DNA of 64,000 nt from NCBI RefSeq assembly GCF_019613795.1, contig NZ_CP080429.1:277501-341500 (forward strand), in the 5' to 3' direction. Shown here piece by piece: positions 36,076 to 45,081 of the stretch. How positions within the stretch are numbered: position 1 is the first letter of the stretch; each line of letters starts with the position of its first letter. The DNA is from Flavobacterium litorale (GTDB taxonomy: Bacteria; Bacteroidota; Bacteroidia; Flavobacteriales; Flavobacteriaceae). The notes below the pieces were generated by a model. That model did no database searches. It worked only from the letters and a program-made list of their open reading frames with translations, and was not told the origin of the DNA. Both the position numbers and the translations under genes were made by a program.

Positions 36076-36882
36076 ATGCATATCGATAACGGATTTAATA
36101 CCGAAGCAATCAACAATCATATCGTAAACTGGTTACGCAATTATGCAACTAACGCAAAAATAAAGGGTTTTGTTGTAGGCATATCGGGCGGTATCGACTC
36201 TGCACTTACCTCTACCCTATGTGCGCAAACGGGTTTACCTACGTTGTGTGTGAGTATGCCCATACACCAAGCAGCGAGCCAAGTACATCGTGGCAAGGAA
36301 CATATTGCGCAGTTAAAGGAACGTTTTAGTAATGTATCGGATACAGAGGCTGACCTTACACCTGTTTTTGAAATATTTAAGAAGCAAGTACCCGAATCGG
36401 ATAACGAGCAACTTTACAACTTAACCTTAGCCAATACTCGAGCCAGATTACGAATGACAACGTTATACTACTACGCGGGCATACATGGTGCATTAGTAGC
36501 GGGTACGGGGAACAAAGTAGAAGATTTTGGTGTTGGCTTTTACACTAAGTATGGCGATGGCGGGGTAGATGTTAGCCCTATTGCCGATTTAATGAAGAGC
36601 GAAGTACGTACTTTGGCACGACATACAGGTGTGCCGCAAAGTATTATTGATGCTAAACCTACAGATGGACTTTTTGGCGACGACCGTAGCGACGAAGACC
36701 AATTGGGTGCAAGCTACGATGAGTTGGAATGGGCAATGCTTGAGGATGAAAACGGCGCCAATGCAAATGATTTTGCAGGAAGGCAAAAAGAGGTTTTTGC
36801 CATTTATAAGCGGTTAAATACCATTAATCAGCATAAAATGAACCCTATACCCATTTGTGAAATTCCTAACAATTTGAAATAA
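36076..36882 (+). CDS. nadE: NAD+ synthase (ammonia-dependent type)
   Basis: A 268-residue N-type ATP pyrophosphatase converting deamido-NAD to NAD. The pyrophosphatase loop SGGIDS is at 37-42; TGNKVEDFGVGFYTKYGDGGVDVSPIADL and PTDGLF are typical NadE segments. There is no glutaminase domain, so free ammonia is the expected nitrogen donor. Divergent from gldB; this neighbourhood is common in flavobacteria as far as I recall. Confidence 0.95.
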   Translation: MHIDNGFNTEAINNHIVNWLRNYATNAKIKGFVVGISGGIDSALTSTLCAQTGLPTLCVSMPIHQAASQVHRGKEHIAQLKERFSNVSDTEADLTPVFEIFKKQVPESDNEQLYNLTLANTRARLRMTTLYYYAGIHGALVAGTGNKVEDFGVGFYTKYGDGGVDVSPIADLMKSEVRTLARHTGVPQSIIDAKPTDGLFGDDRSDEDQLGASYDELEWAMLEDENGANANDFAGRQKEVFAIYKRLNTINQHKMNPIPICEIPNNLK

Positions 36883-36929
36883 AATTCTTTCGTTCACAAT
36901 ACTTTAAGATTTAATAGTTTTTTAATTAC

Positions 36930-36937
36930 TAACTTTA
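36930..36937 (+). promoter_or_regulatory. candidate -7 box of response regulator gene
   Basis: TAACTTTA followed by C, a one-base variant of TAnnTTTG. It predicts a start near 36941 and a leader of about 29 nt. The same octamer lies 13-29 nt from the predicted leader start of the genes at 51268 and 57371. Confidence 0.4.
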
Positions 36938-36969
36938 CTATTAAGTTTTTAACCGAAAAATTGTGACCT

Positions 36970-37599
36970 ATGATTAAGCTTTGTTTAGCCGATAACCATC
37001 CTGTTGTACACTACGGGATGAAGTCCTATTTTAAAGAGAGTTCAGAATTCAGTTTTGTTGGTGTTGTAAACAATTTAGGGAACTTGATTGAGGTACTGTC
37101 TGATAAAACAGTAAACGTTGCTATTGTAGACCTTGAATTGGAAGGACTTACCAGTATTAATGCCTTAAAATCGTTAGTTGAGGAGTTTCCGAATACAAAA
37201 ATTATACTATTTACCAACCTTGCCGAACAAATTTATGCGCCCAACGCCTTAAAAGCGGGTGTATCGGGTTACGTGCACAAAAGTGCCCGTATGGATGCAC
37301 TAGAAACTGCTATTGTAAAAGCTAACGAAGGCGAAATAGTGTATAGCGAATTGGTAAGAAAAAATTTGGCTTTACTAAATAAAGGGAAAAAATCGGAACG
37401 CTTGTACCGTAAATTGTCTTCGCGTGAAATTGAAGTATTACGCTATTTAAGTGAAGGAAAGAAAAATAAAGAGATTGCTAAATTATTGGACCTTAACGAA
37501 AAAACAATAAGTACCTACAAATTACGATTGCTTACCAAACTACATGTTACCAACCTTGTAGATTTAGTAAATAAAGCTAAAACACTCGATATTGTATAG
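36970..37599 (+). CDS. NarL/LuxR-type response regulator
   Basis: A 209-residue two-component regulator. Receiver domain (about 1-120) with Asp8, phospho-acceptor Asp54, Thr82 and Lys104. LuxR-type helix-turn-helix at about 148-195 (LSSREIEVLRYLSEGKKNKEIA and the DNA-reading helix EKTISTYKLRLLTKL). No histidine kinase is adjacent, so it is an orphan in this window. The target genes are unknown. Confidence 0.9.
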   Translation: MIKLCLADNHPVVHYGMKSYFKESSEFSFVGVVNNLGNLIEVLSDKTVNVAIVDLELEGLTSINALKSLVEEFPNTKIILFTNLAEQIYAPNALKAGVSGYVHKSARMDALETAIVKANEGEIVYSELVRKNLALLNKGKKSERLYRKLSSREIEVLRYLSEGKKNKEIAKLLDLNEKTISTYKLRLLTKLHVTNLVDLVNKAKTLDIV

Positions 37600-37612
37600 A
37601 TAAATTACGCTA

Positions 37613-39595
37613 CTAATAAAAAGTACTCCTTATTCTGCTTATCTTTCTGGATAAGTAGTTAATCAACATATTATAATCGTTAACCGCCATTAGCAACTCC
37701 ATATTATCAGCTTCGGGGCTTACCTGTTGCTTTAAATCTTGTACTAGCTTGCCTAGTAATAACCAGCGTAAATCTATAATATGTTCGGTGGCGTAACTAG
37801 CTACTGCCATTGTTTTTTCTTTTACAGGAATTTGTTTTTTCTCTTCCCACTCATGCAAATAATATTTTTCGTCCTGCATGTAAATATCTGTTGCTACAGC
37901 TTGCAGTTCTTGCGGTAAATTGTTTAAAAACGTATCAACATTTAACTCTTGCTCCGCTAAATAATATTCTATTATAGCTTTGTATAAATCCTTAAAAACA
38001 GGGTTGGTAAATTCTATTTCGTCCTCCTGTAAGTTTAAATAAATACGTTCGTATACTTTATACTCCTTACGCTCGGTTTCCTCGTATTCTTTACCAAACT
38101 CATCATATTTAATATAAACATCTTCAAACTCTTGCAATGTACTTCCGTAAAGCAATAGTATCTCTATAATTTTACGCTCCAGTACATCCTGTATGTTTAT
38201 ACTCTCGCGGGTTTGATTGGTAGCTTGCTCAACAGGCTGTAGTGTTTTAGCTTTTTGCTCCTGTTTTAGTTTTTTATTAGCATCGGCAATATCTTTTTGT
38301 AAGAACTGTGCTAAAGAACTTGATAAAACTTGCTCGGATATATCCATAATTCGGGAACACTCCTGTATATATACTTCACGCTGGATAACGTTAGGGATTT
38401 TAGAAATACTTTTTACCATATCGCTAATAAGTCCTGCCTTTTTTATAGGGTCGTTTTTGGCTTCATCTACCAGCAAGGATGCTTTAAATTGTATAAAATC
38501 TTTAGCGTTATTATCCAGATAAGCAACTACCTCCTCATGGGTATTATTTTTGGCAAAACTATCAGGGTCTTCTCCTTCGGGGAATGTACATACTTTTACA
38601 TTCATGCCCTCTTCCAAAATCAAATCAATACCACGAATGGAGGCACGCAGCCCAGCAGCATCACCATCAAAAAGTACGGTTATGTTTTTGGTTAGGCGAT
38701 TGATTAGTCGAATTTGGTCGGGTGTTAATGCAGTACCCGATGACGATACTACGTTTTCTATACCTGCTTGGTGCAACTGTATTACATCGGTATAGCCCTC
38801 CACCAAATAACAATTGTCTTGCTTGGCAATAGCTTGTTTGGCGTAGTAAATGCCATAAAGCACTTTACTTTTATGATAAATTTCGCTCTCGGGCGAATTT
38901 AAGTATTTAGCTGTTTTTTTATCGTTACCTAAAATACGACCTCCAAAACCGAGTGTACGCCCCGACATGCTTTGTATGGGAAAGATAACCCGCCCTCGGA
39001 AACGATCCAGATGCCTACCATCTTCTTTTACAATGGTAAGCCCTGTTTTTTCAAGATATTCTTCCTTGTAGCCCTTACCTAGTGCTTCTTTCGTAAAGGC
39101 ATCCCAAACATCGGGCGAATAGCCTAAACCAAATTTCTTAATGGTTTCGGCAGTAAAACCACGCTCTTTAAAATACGAATAGCCTATTGCCTTGCCCGTA
39201 TCGGTATTAAGTAAGGTATTGTGGAAGTATTTTTGTGCAAACTCCGATACTAGGTACATGCTTTCCTTTTCGTTAGCCTGTTCCTTTTGCTCGTCGGTTT
39301 GCTCCGTTTCTTCTATTTCAATATTGTATTTATTGGCTAAATACCGAATAGCTTCGGGATACGAAAAGTGTTCGTGCTCCATTAAAAAAGCTACTGCGTT
39401 GCCCCCTTTGCCCGAACTAAAATCTTTCCAGATTTGCTTTACGGGCGACACCATAAACGATGGCGATTTTTCGTTACTAAACGGGCTTAATCCTTTTAAG
39501 TTACTCCCTGCACGTTTTAATTGTACAAAATCGCCGATAACCTCCTCTACACGAGCAGTTTCAAAAACGGTGTCTATTGTATTTTTAGAAATCAA
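37613..39595 (-). CDS. dnaG: DNA primase DnaG lacking zinc ligands
   Basis: Replication primase of 660 residues. The N-terminal domain aligns with the CHC2 zinc ribbon (SPFSNEKSPSFMVSP and WKDFSSGKGGNAV), but the four ligands are all replaced: Ser37, Ser40, Asp58 and Ser61 stand where Cys-His-Cys-Cys are expected. The catalytic TOPRIM part is intact (LVEGYTDVIQLHQAG, then LFDGDAAGLRAS). A C-terminal helicase-interacting region (about 450-660) follows. It overlaps no neighbour and converges on the response regulator gene (13-bp gap). Loss of zinc is read directly; retained primase function is inferred from the intact core. Confidence 0.94.
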   Translation of the reverse strand: MISKNTIDTVFETARVEEVIGDFVQLKRAGSNLKGLSPFSNEKSPSFMVSPVKQIWKDFSSGKGGNAVAFLMEHEHFSYPEAIRYLANKYNIEIEETEQTDEQKEQANEKESMYLVSEFAQKYFHNTLLNTDTGKAIGYSYFKERGFTAETIKKFGLGYSPDVWDAFTKEALGKGYKEEYLEKTGLTIVKEDGRHLDRFRGRVIFPIQSMSGRTLGFGGRILGNDKKTAKYLNSPESEIYHKSKVLYGIYYAKQAIAKQDNCYLVEGYTDVIQLHQAGIENVVSSSGTALTPDQIRLINRLTKNITVLFDGDAAGLRASIRGIDLILEEGMNVKVCTFPEGEDPDSFAKNNTHEEVVAYLDNNAKDFIQFKASLLVDEAKNDPIKKAGLISDMVKSISKIPNVIQREVYIQECSRIMDISEQVLSSSLAQFLQKDIADANKKLKQEQKAKTLQPVEQATNQTRESINIQDVLERKIIEILLLYGSTLQEFEDVYIKYDEFGKEYEETERKEYKVYERIYLNLQEDEIEFTNPVFKDLYKAIIEYYLAEQELNVDTFLNNLPQELQAVATDIYMQDEKYYLHEWEEKKQIPVKEKTMAVASYATEHIIDLRWLLLGKLVQDLKQQVSPEADNMELLMAVNDYNMLINYLSRKISRIRSTFY

Positions 39596-39672
39596 GTCTA
39601 AGGGTTGTTGCTAATTAGGGTTAGCAAATATACAGCGTTTTGGGTAATAATTAGGGGGATATACCTCTGAAA

Positions 39673-41097
39673 CTACTCGCTAACGCCTGCCAAATTATCA
39701 ATCATCCCGTTAAAAACAAAGTAATGAAACGGTAGTACAGTATACCAATAGATGCGCCCCCATACCCCTTTGGGGCGGAATACGGCACGTTGGTGCAGTT
39801 TACCATTTTCTATTTTAAACTCAAGCCATGCCTCACCAGGGAGTTTCATTTCTGCGTAAAGCAATAATCTTTTTTCTTCTCTGTTGGCTATCAATACCCG
39901 CCAAAAATCGAGCGCATCGCCTGCTTGTATCTTAGACGGATGTGTACGCCCCCTACGCAAACCTGTACCGCCAAATACCTTATCTACCATGCCGCGTATT
40001 TGCCACAAAAAATTACCGTAGTACCAACCCGTATCGCCACCCAAAGCCCAAACACGGTCTAGCACGGCTTGTTCGTCTTTTATCCTGCGCTCTTTAGTAT
40101 CTCTAAAACAACCGTAGGCTGGTATGGTTAAGTATTTGGATAGTTTATCGGGGAATTGGCTACTTACCATAGAATCTTTCCAACTGGAGGTTATACCATT
40201 CTCTTCAATTTTAGCAAAGGCTTTTTCTACAGCTTCCCTGTAGGTTAGTGGTTGTACATCCAGTAATTCGCTTAGGTTATTGGGGCGTCCTACAATTTCT
40301 ATTTTCATACTATCTACCAACGATGCGGCAAGTTTATAGGAGGTAGAGGTTACAAAATACAACCAGTAGGACGATAGTTTGGGCGTCATTACGGGTAATG
40401 TAACTATGTAACGCTTTAAGCCTCGAACTTCTGCAAAAGTTTCGAGCATTTGTTTGTAGGTAAGCACATCGGGACCATAAATATCGTAATTGGTATTGTA
40501 TAATTCTTTTTTACCTGCTGCTTTAGAGAGGTAAGCTAATACATCGCGTATGGCTATGGGTTGCGATTTGGTATTAAGCCATTTTGGGGTTATCATTACA
40601 GGTAGTTTTTCTACCAAATCTCGAATAATCTCAAAGGAGGCGCTACCGCTACCTACAATAATGCCTGCACGTAGTGTGGTTACGGCATAATGGTTAGAGT
40701 GTAATTCGTCCTCTACCTGCTTGCGCGAATTGAGGTGTTTGGACAGTACATCTTCGTTTACAATTCCGCTTAAATACAATACTTGCTGTATGTTTGTGCT
40801 ATTTACGTAGCGTTTAAAGTTTTTAGCACAGGTTAATTCAAGCTCTTCAAAGTTTTCGGATGCCGACATGGAGTGCATTAAATAATAGGCGACATCAATA
40901 TCGTTAGGTATTTGTATGTTGGCATGGTACTCTAAAAAATCAATTTCCACGAAACTTATAGCAGGGTTATCCTGAAATTGCTCTGGAATACGATTTAAAT
41001 CGCGTACGCAACACACCAAATCATAATTGAGCTCGAGCAGGTGTGGAATAAGCCGTTTGCCAATGTAACCTGTAGTACCTGTTACTAATATCTTCAT
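39673..41097 (-). CDS. SDR-type NAD(P)-binding protein with DUF2867 domain
   Basis: A 474-residue two-part protein. Residues 1-300 form an atypical short-chain dehydrogenase with NAD(P) motif GTTGYIG at 7-13 and segments YYLMHSMSA, LYLSGIV and LRAGIIVGSGSASFEIIRDL. The C-terminal part (about 310-460) fits DUF2867 (YYGNFLWQIRGMVDKVFGG, GDALDFWRVL, RPKGVWGRIYWYTVLPFHYFVF). The reaction is unknown. It has its own 80-bp upstream gap. Confidence 0.85.
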   Translation of the reverse strand: MKILVTGTTGYIGKRLIPHLLELNYDLVCCVRDLNRIPEQFQDNPAISFVEIDFLEYHANIQIPNDIDVAYYLMHSMSASENFEELELTCAKNFKRYVNSTNIQQVLYLSGIVNEDVLSKHLNSRKQVEDELHSNHYAVTTLRAGIIVGSGSASFEIIRDLVEKLPVMITPKWLNTKSQPIAIRDVLAYLSKAAGKKELYNTNYDIYGPDVLTYKQMLETFAEVRGLKRYIVTLPVMTPKLSSYWLYFVTSTSYKLAASLVDSMKIEIVGRPNNLSELLDVQPLTYREAVEKAFAKIEENGITSSWKDSMVSSQFPDKLSKYLTIPAYGCFRDTKERRIKDEQAVLDRVWALGGDTGWYYGNFLWQIRGMVDKVFGGTGLRRGRTHPSKIQAGDALDFWRVLIANREEKRLLLYAEMKLPGEAWLEFKIENGKLHQRAVFRPKGVWGRIYWYTVLPFHYFVFNGMIDNLAGVSE

Positions 41098-41177
41098 GTA
41101 TTGAAATTTTACTTAAAGATACGGAGTATACGCTGGAGAAGCGGTTGAACGTTTGTTATTTTAATCAGAAAATAGCA

Positions 41178-42065
41178 TCAATTTTCCAATTCGCAAAGCT
41201 CATCATCCATCTCTATTTCTATTGTATAATGCGAAAATGGATAGTTTTTAAGTATGCTTTTTATTGCTTTTTTTACTTGTAATACATGGTTAAGGGATGT
41301 TGTATTGCATACTTTAACATGGGCTGTAAATACGTGGTGTTCGCCCTCTAACGACCATATGTGTACGTGGTGTAATGAGCGTACATTCTCTAGCTGTGTT
41401 ATTTCGGCTTTCAGTTGTTCAGGGTTTACATCACTAGGTGTACCCTGTAACATTATACCCATGGTTTCTTTTAACCGCTTTACTACATTATATAATATGT
41501 ATAGCGTTATGCCTAAGGATAATAAAGGATCTAAAAAAGGTGCATGTACAAACAGCATTACAACAGACGCTATTAATACGGCTACCCAGCCCAAAACATC
41601 CTCTATTAAATGTAAACTTACCACACGTTCGTTAAGGGTTTTACCTCCGCTGAGTTTAAAAGCAGCATAACCATTAACTATAATACCTAGTATGGCAAAA
41701 AGCAACATCCCCTCTGCATTGGGGGTTTCGGGAGCCATTAATCGCTCTATGGCTTCAATAATAATATATACTGAGCCAGCAATAAGTACAACACTATTAA
41801 TAAGCGCCCCTAATAACGAAAAACGACTGTAACCAAACGTAAATTTGTTGTTGGCTTGCTTTTTAGAATGTTCGTTTAAATACCACGATAAACCCAACGA
41901 TAAACTATCGCCTAAATCGTGTAACGCGTCCGATAGTATGGCAACACTATTTACATACAATCCGCCTACAATTTCTAACAGTGTAAAACCCAGATTGAGA
42001 AAAAAGGCAATCTTTAAATTTTTGCCTGAACTGTGGGCATGATTATGCGAATGGCTGTGCGACAT
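41178..42065 (-). CDS. cation diffusion facilitator (zinc/cation efflux)
   Basis: A 295-residue inner-membrane antiporter of the CDF family. His-rich N-terminus (SHSHSHNHAHS), six predicted helices, metal-site motifs HDLGD in helix 2 (DALHDLGDS) and HLIED in helix 5. A cytoplasmic C-terminal domain has VHIWSLEGEHHVFTAHV. Such proteins expel zinc, cobalt or cadmium; the metal here is not determined. Resembles CzcD/ZitB. Confidence 0.92.
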   Translation of the reverse strand: MSHSHSHNHAHSSGKNLKIAFFLNLGFTLLEIVGGLYVNSVAILSDALHDLGDSLSLGLSWYLNEHSKKQANNKFTFGYSRFSLLGALINSVVLIAGSVYIIIEAIERLMAPETPNAEGMLLFAILGIIVNGYAAFKLSGGKTLNERVVSLHLIEDVLGWVAVLIASVVMLFVHAPFLDPLLSLGITLYILYNVVKRLKETMGIMLQGTPSDVNPEQLKAEITQLENVRSLHHVHIWSLEGEHHVFTAHVKVCNTTSLNHVLQVKKAIKSILKNYPFSHYTIEIEMDDELCELEN

Positions 42066-42230
42066 TATATTACTATTTGTTGTAAAATTATACAGAATTA
42101 CTGAGTTTACCTAGCAGTGAAACCCTGTGTTTACTACAGGAAATAAATGGCAATACAGCTAGTAAAAGTAACGAGGTGTATTTTTGAATGATTTAAGGTA
42201 GTAATAACGTAAAGTTACTGATTATAAAAC

Positions 42231-42256
42231 AAAAAAGTGCTCCCTTACGGAAGCAC
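42231..42256 (-). terminator. terminator of sigma/anti-sigma/barrel operon
   Basis: Minus strand stem GTGCTTCC/GGGAGCAC (one G-T pair), loop GTAA, followed by TTTTTT. Located 36 bp after the barrel gene. Confidence 0.8.
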
Positions 42257-42291
42257 CCTTTCTTCAAAGTATAAAACTAACCCTTAACTGA

Positions 42292-43320
42292 TTAATTGAA
42301 ATCAAATCTTATGCCAAGAGACAAATTATTCTGATCAATTTCGTTATCACTAAAAACAGGTTGTAAATCGTACTTGGCATAAAGGCTAAATTCTCCGTAG
42401 CCTACATAGGCACTTACACCGTATACATAGTCGTTTACATTAAAATCACCTTTCTCTTTTTTCTTTTGCTTTCTGCCATTCTCTCTATATTTTAATTTTT
42501 GCTTTTCTTTTACATTAAAGCCAGCATACCCTCCAACACCTACACGAAAACTTCTATGTGTTGGGAAACTAACTCTATCATTATTTGTTCGCTTAGGTGT
42601 AAAATCAAACTCCAAGTGTGCAGGTATTACAAGGTTTACGTAACGTAATTTTGATAGTTTGAGGTCCAAGCCTGAATCCTGTAGGAATGTTTTTCCGCCT
42701 TCGCTTACAAATATTTTATCGTCCTTCGGTCGTAAATTGTTGTATTGTAATGATAAACCGTACTTAAAGTGTAAAAAGTTATTGTTTTCAAATATTCGAG
42801 TATTCCATGTTACACCCCACTCGTAAAAATCAGAACGCCATTCGTAGTTATCGTTATCTATAGTACCGTCCGTTACCAATCGGTTAACTCCTATAGCAAA
42901 TACAAATTGGGTTGTTGTACGGCGGTACTTGTAACTATTTTTTCTGTACTCTAAACTGTCTTTTATTTTAGATAACTCCGAAGAAAATGTTTGGTTATTA
43001 TCACTAATCCTACCATCCACTTTATCTTTTACAAGTTGTGTAAGTTTTTGCTCTTCCTCAGTTACCTTATTTTCGATAATTCTGGCACGTCGGGCTGCAT
43101 ACTCTTTTTTAAGAATCTTTGCTGTTTCTTCAGATATTTCGTCGTTGTCCAACATTTGGTTTACTTGCTCTACCTCAATTTTAAGCGAGTCTTTTTGTTG
43201 TTTGGTTATCTCCTCGATATTTTTAGATATCTGTGCGGCACGTTCTTCAAAAGTTTGTGCGGTTAGCTGGGTAGTGAATAGGCATAAACATGCTATTACA
43301 CAAAAAGTAATTGTTTTCAT
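42292..43320 (-). CDS. outer-membrane beta-barrel protein with coiled-coil N-terminus
   Basis: A 342-residue exported protein: signal peptide (1-21, cleavage at LTAQ), a charged helical region (about 22-125, many Glu/Lys, e.g. EISEETAKILKKEYAARRARI), then amphipathic beta strands (about 135-342) ending in SLGIRFDFN, a typical outer-membrane barrel C-terminus with terminal aromatic. Family not recognised more precisely. It follows the anti-sigma-like gene by 35 bp, so it is probably under the control of the sigma factor two genes upstream. Confidence 0.8.
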   Translation of the reverse strand: MKTITFCVIACLCLFTTQLTAQTFEERAAQISKNIEEITKQQKDSLKIEVEQVNQMLDNDEISEETAKILKKEYAARRARIIENKVTEEEQKLTQLVKDKVDGRISDNNQTFSSELSKIKDSLEYRKNSYKYRRTTTQFVFAIGVNRLVTDGTIDNDNYEWRSDFYEWGVTWNTRIFENNNFLHFKYGLSLQYNNLRPKDDKIFVSEGGKTFLQDSGLDLKLSKLRYVNLVIPAHLEFDFTPKRTNNDRVSFPTHRSFRVGVGGYAGFNVKEKQKLKYRENGRKQKKKEKGDFNVNDYVYGVSAYVGYGEFSLYAKYDLQPVFSDNEIDQNNLSLGIRFDFN

Positions 43321-43355
43321 GTTACTAGTATTTTACGTTTTTTGATTGATGATTC

Positions 43356-44129
43356 TTATTCGTGATTTCTGTTGGCAACAGATGTTTTTAATACGTGGTA
43401 GTTTTTTATAGCCGATTTAAGCACTTTACTCCTAAAACTTTGGTTTACTTCGGTTTCTACTGAGTAAAGTAACTCCTCAGAATTTACTTGTATTTTAGGC
43501 TCCATGGTACTTACTTCCATAGTAGCTAGGTTTTGTGTGCTATTACGCTCTACTTCTGCTAGTAAATCGTCGGGGTTTACAGTAATACGAGATACTGATG
43601 ATTCTGCTTCCGTTTGCGTAGTAATTACCACAGCTTTTTCCTGTACTAACGCATTTGCAATAAGGTTTGGATTAGTAGCAATAGTTGTATTATTATTTGG
43701 TGCTGTAGTAGTAGCCTCTTTTTTAGTATTGGTATGCGCTGCAACAGCATTGTACTGGTAAACTGGGGCAGCAGGTTGTTGTACAGGTGCAATAGTTTTT
43801 ATAGAACTTCCTGATTCGGACTCCTGTATTAAAGAGGGTTGAGTAGCATCTGGTGTGGTTACTACAGCATCTTTAGTAACAATGCTGTTTGGTGTAATAA
43901 CATCATCTTTTTGCTGCATGAATAACATGCCTAACGATAGGAATACTAAAAGCGAAGCTGCCATGTAAAGCCATTTCATTTTAAATTTTGGCTTTGGCTT
44001 AGGTTTTTCTTCCTCGGCTACCGTAAGCATTGCATCCAGCCTATCCCATGCCTGCGCCGATGGCTGTATGGTACGCCCTGCCAGCTTATCTTTAAATTCT
44101 TGTTCTATATTATTCGGTTCCATTTTCAT
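43356..44129 (-). CDS. anti-sigma-factor-like membrane protein
   Basis: A 257-residue single-pass protein. The cytoplasmic N-terminus (1-50: IEQEFKDKLAGRTIQPSAQAWDRLDAML) is of a kind often found in flavobacterial genes directly after ECF sigma factors. One membrane helix is at about 52-69. The rest is a Thr/Asn-rich periplasmic region with low complexity. It overlaps the sigma gene by 20 bp, which supports an anti-sigma role. A start at 44123 is also possible. Function is inferred from position and layout. Confidence 0.7.
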   Translation of the reverse strand: MKMEPNNIEQEFKDKLAGRTIQPSAQAWDRLDAMLTVAEEEKPKPKPKFKMKWLYMAASLLVFLSLGMLFMQQKDDVITPNSIVTKDAVVTTPDATQPSLIQESESGSSIKTIAPVQQPAAPVYQYNAVAAHTNTKKEATTTAPNNNTTIATNPNLIANALVQEKAVVITTQTEAESSVSRITVNPDDLLAEVERNSTQNLATMEVSTMEPKIQVNSEELLYSVETEVNQSFRSKVLKSAIKNYHVLKTSVANRNHE

Positions 44130-44670
44130 AGTTCTTTAACTTGTTAACTTGCTCTCGGAGCATTTTTCGGGCATGCGATAATTGCGATTTTGATGTTCCC
44201 TCGCTTATGCCTAGCATTTTTCCAATTTCCTGATGCTTATAACCTTCTATAGCATATAGGTTAAACACCATTTTGTAGCCTTCGGGTAAGGTATCTATAA
44301 GGCTTTGTATATCGGCTACGCTAAAATAACTATCGGTAGCATTAAAACTGTCTTCAGTATAAAATTCATCTTCCAAAAAGCATACTTTTTTTTGTACGCG
44401 TAGGTACGATATACACTCGTTTACCATTATGCGGCGTATCCAACCTTCAAAGCTCCCTTTGTGCTCAAACTTAGCCAAATTGGTAAACACTTTCATAAAC
44501 GCCGTTATCATAATATCCTCAGCTTGCTGTACATCTTTAATATACTGCCTGCACACCCCTAGCATTTTAGGTGCGTGTTGCGAGTATATTTTTTGTTGTG
44601 CGTGCCTGTTGTTGCCAACGGCTTGCTTTATGGTATCTCGCTCTTCTTGATGTAAAGCTATTACTTTCAA
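44110..44670 (-). CDS. ECF-type RNA polymerase sigma factor
   Basis: A 186-residue sigma-70 family protein with region 2 (about 25-95: AEDIMITAFMKVFTNLAKFEHKGSFEGWIRRIMVNECISYLR) and region 4 (about 120-175: LPEGYKMVFNLYAIEGYKHQEIGKMLGISEGTSKSQLSHARKMLRE). First gene of a three-gene operon with an anti-sigma-like protein and an outer-membrane barrel. A likely ECF-type promoter just upstream suggests autoregulation. The inducing signal is unknown. Confidence 0.92.
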   Translation of the reverse strand: MKVIALHQEERDTIKQAVGNNRHAQQKIYSQHAPKMLGVCRQYIKDVQQAEDIMITAFMKVFTNLAKFEHKGSFEGWIRRIMVNECISYLRVQKKVCFLEDEFYTEDSFNATDSYFSVADIQSLIDTLPEGYKMVFNLYAIEGYKHQEIGKMLGISEGTSKSQLSHARKMLREQVNKLKNYENGTE

Positions 44671-44736
44671 AACGCTGTTTTATTGTTTGGTGTAGTTGTC
44701 TGAAAAAACTGTTGTAGTAACAGACTTCTATTAACA

Positions 44737-44764
44737 TAGACGAGGCTAAGTTAAAAATAGTTGC
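44737..44764 (-). promoter_or_regulatory. ECF-type autoregulatory promoter
   Basis: Minus strand: GCAACT (44764-44759) and CGTCTA (44742-44737), with 17 nt between AAC and CGTC. This is the AAC/CGT spacing of ECF sigma promoters and differs from TAnnTTTG. It lies about 67 bp before the sigma factor ATG. Confidence 0.6.
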
Positions 44765-44839
44765 ATTATGTGTTAAAAAATGTTGATACTATTCAGATTT
44801 AAAAATTAAATTACTGATTTACAGCTATTATAAAATAAA

Positions 44840-44870
44840 AAAAAGTTACTCTTGTTAAGAGTAGTTTTTA
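44840..44870. terminator. hairpin, possible terminator
   Basis: Stem TACTCTT/AAGAGTA, loop GTT, with a long A-run on the left and T-run on the right. It lies in the 411-bp gap downstream of the polyprenyl synthase gene. The rest of the gap (44671-45081) shows only the ECF promoter and no gene. Confidence 0.5.
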
Positions 44871-45081
44871 GTATAAAACAATAGTCGTTCTATTTTCTGA
44901 CGAATTTTTGTATAGTTATTACAGCATTTGTTGGTGTATACCTGCTTACAACTCTGGTAAATTTTGGAACAGTAGCCAATATATTTGCTATATGGCACTT
45001 GAAAACGAAGCTACAATGTTGTTATTGAGGCAATATACAGGTTAAAATACAGCTAGTACAATTGCACTAAGGTTTTAAACA

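Noticed and set aside
37613..39595. DnaG as a broken pseudogene because of the missing zinc ligands
   Set aside because: Full-length frame, intact TOPRIM motifs and conserved surroundings indicate a working gene.
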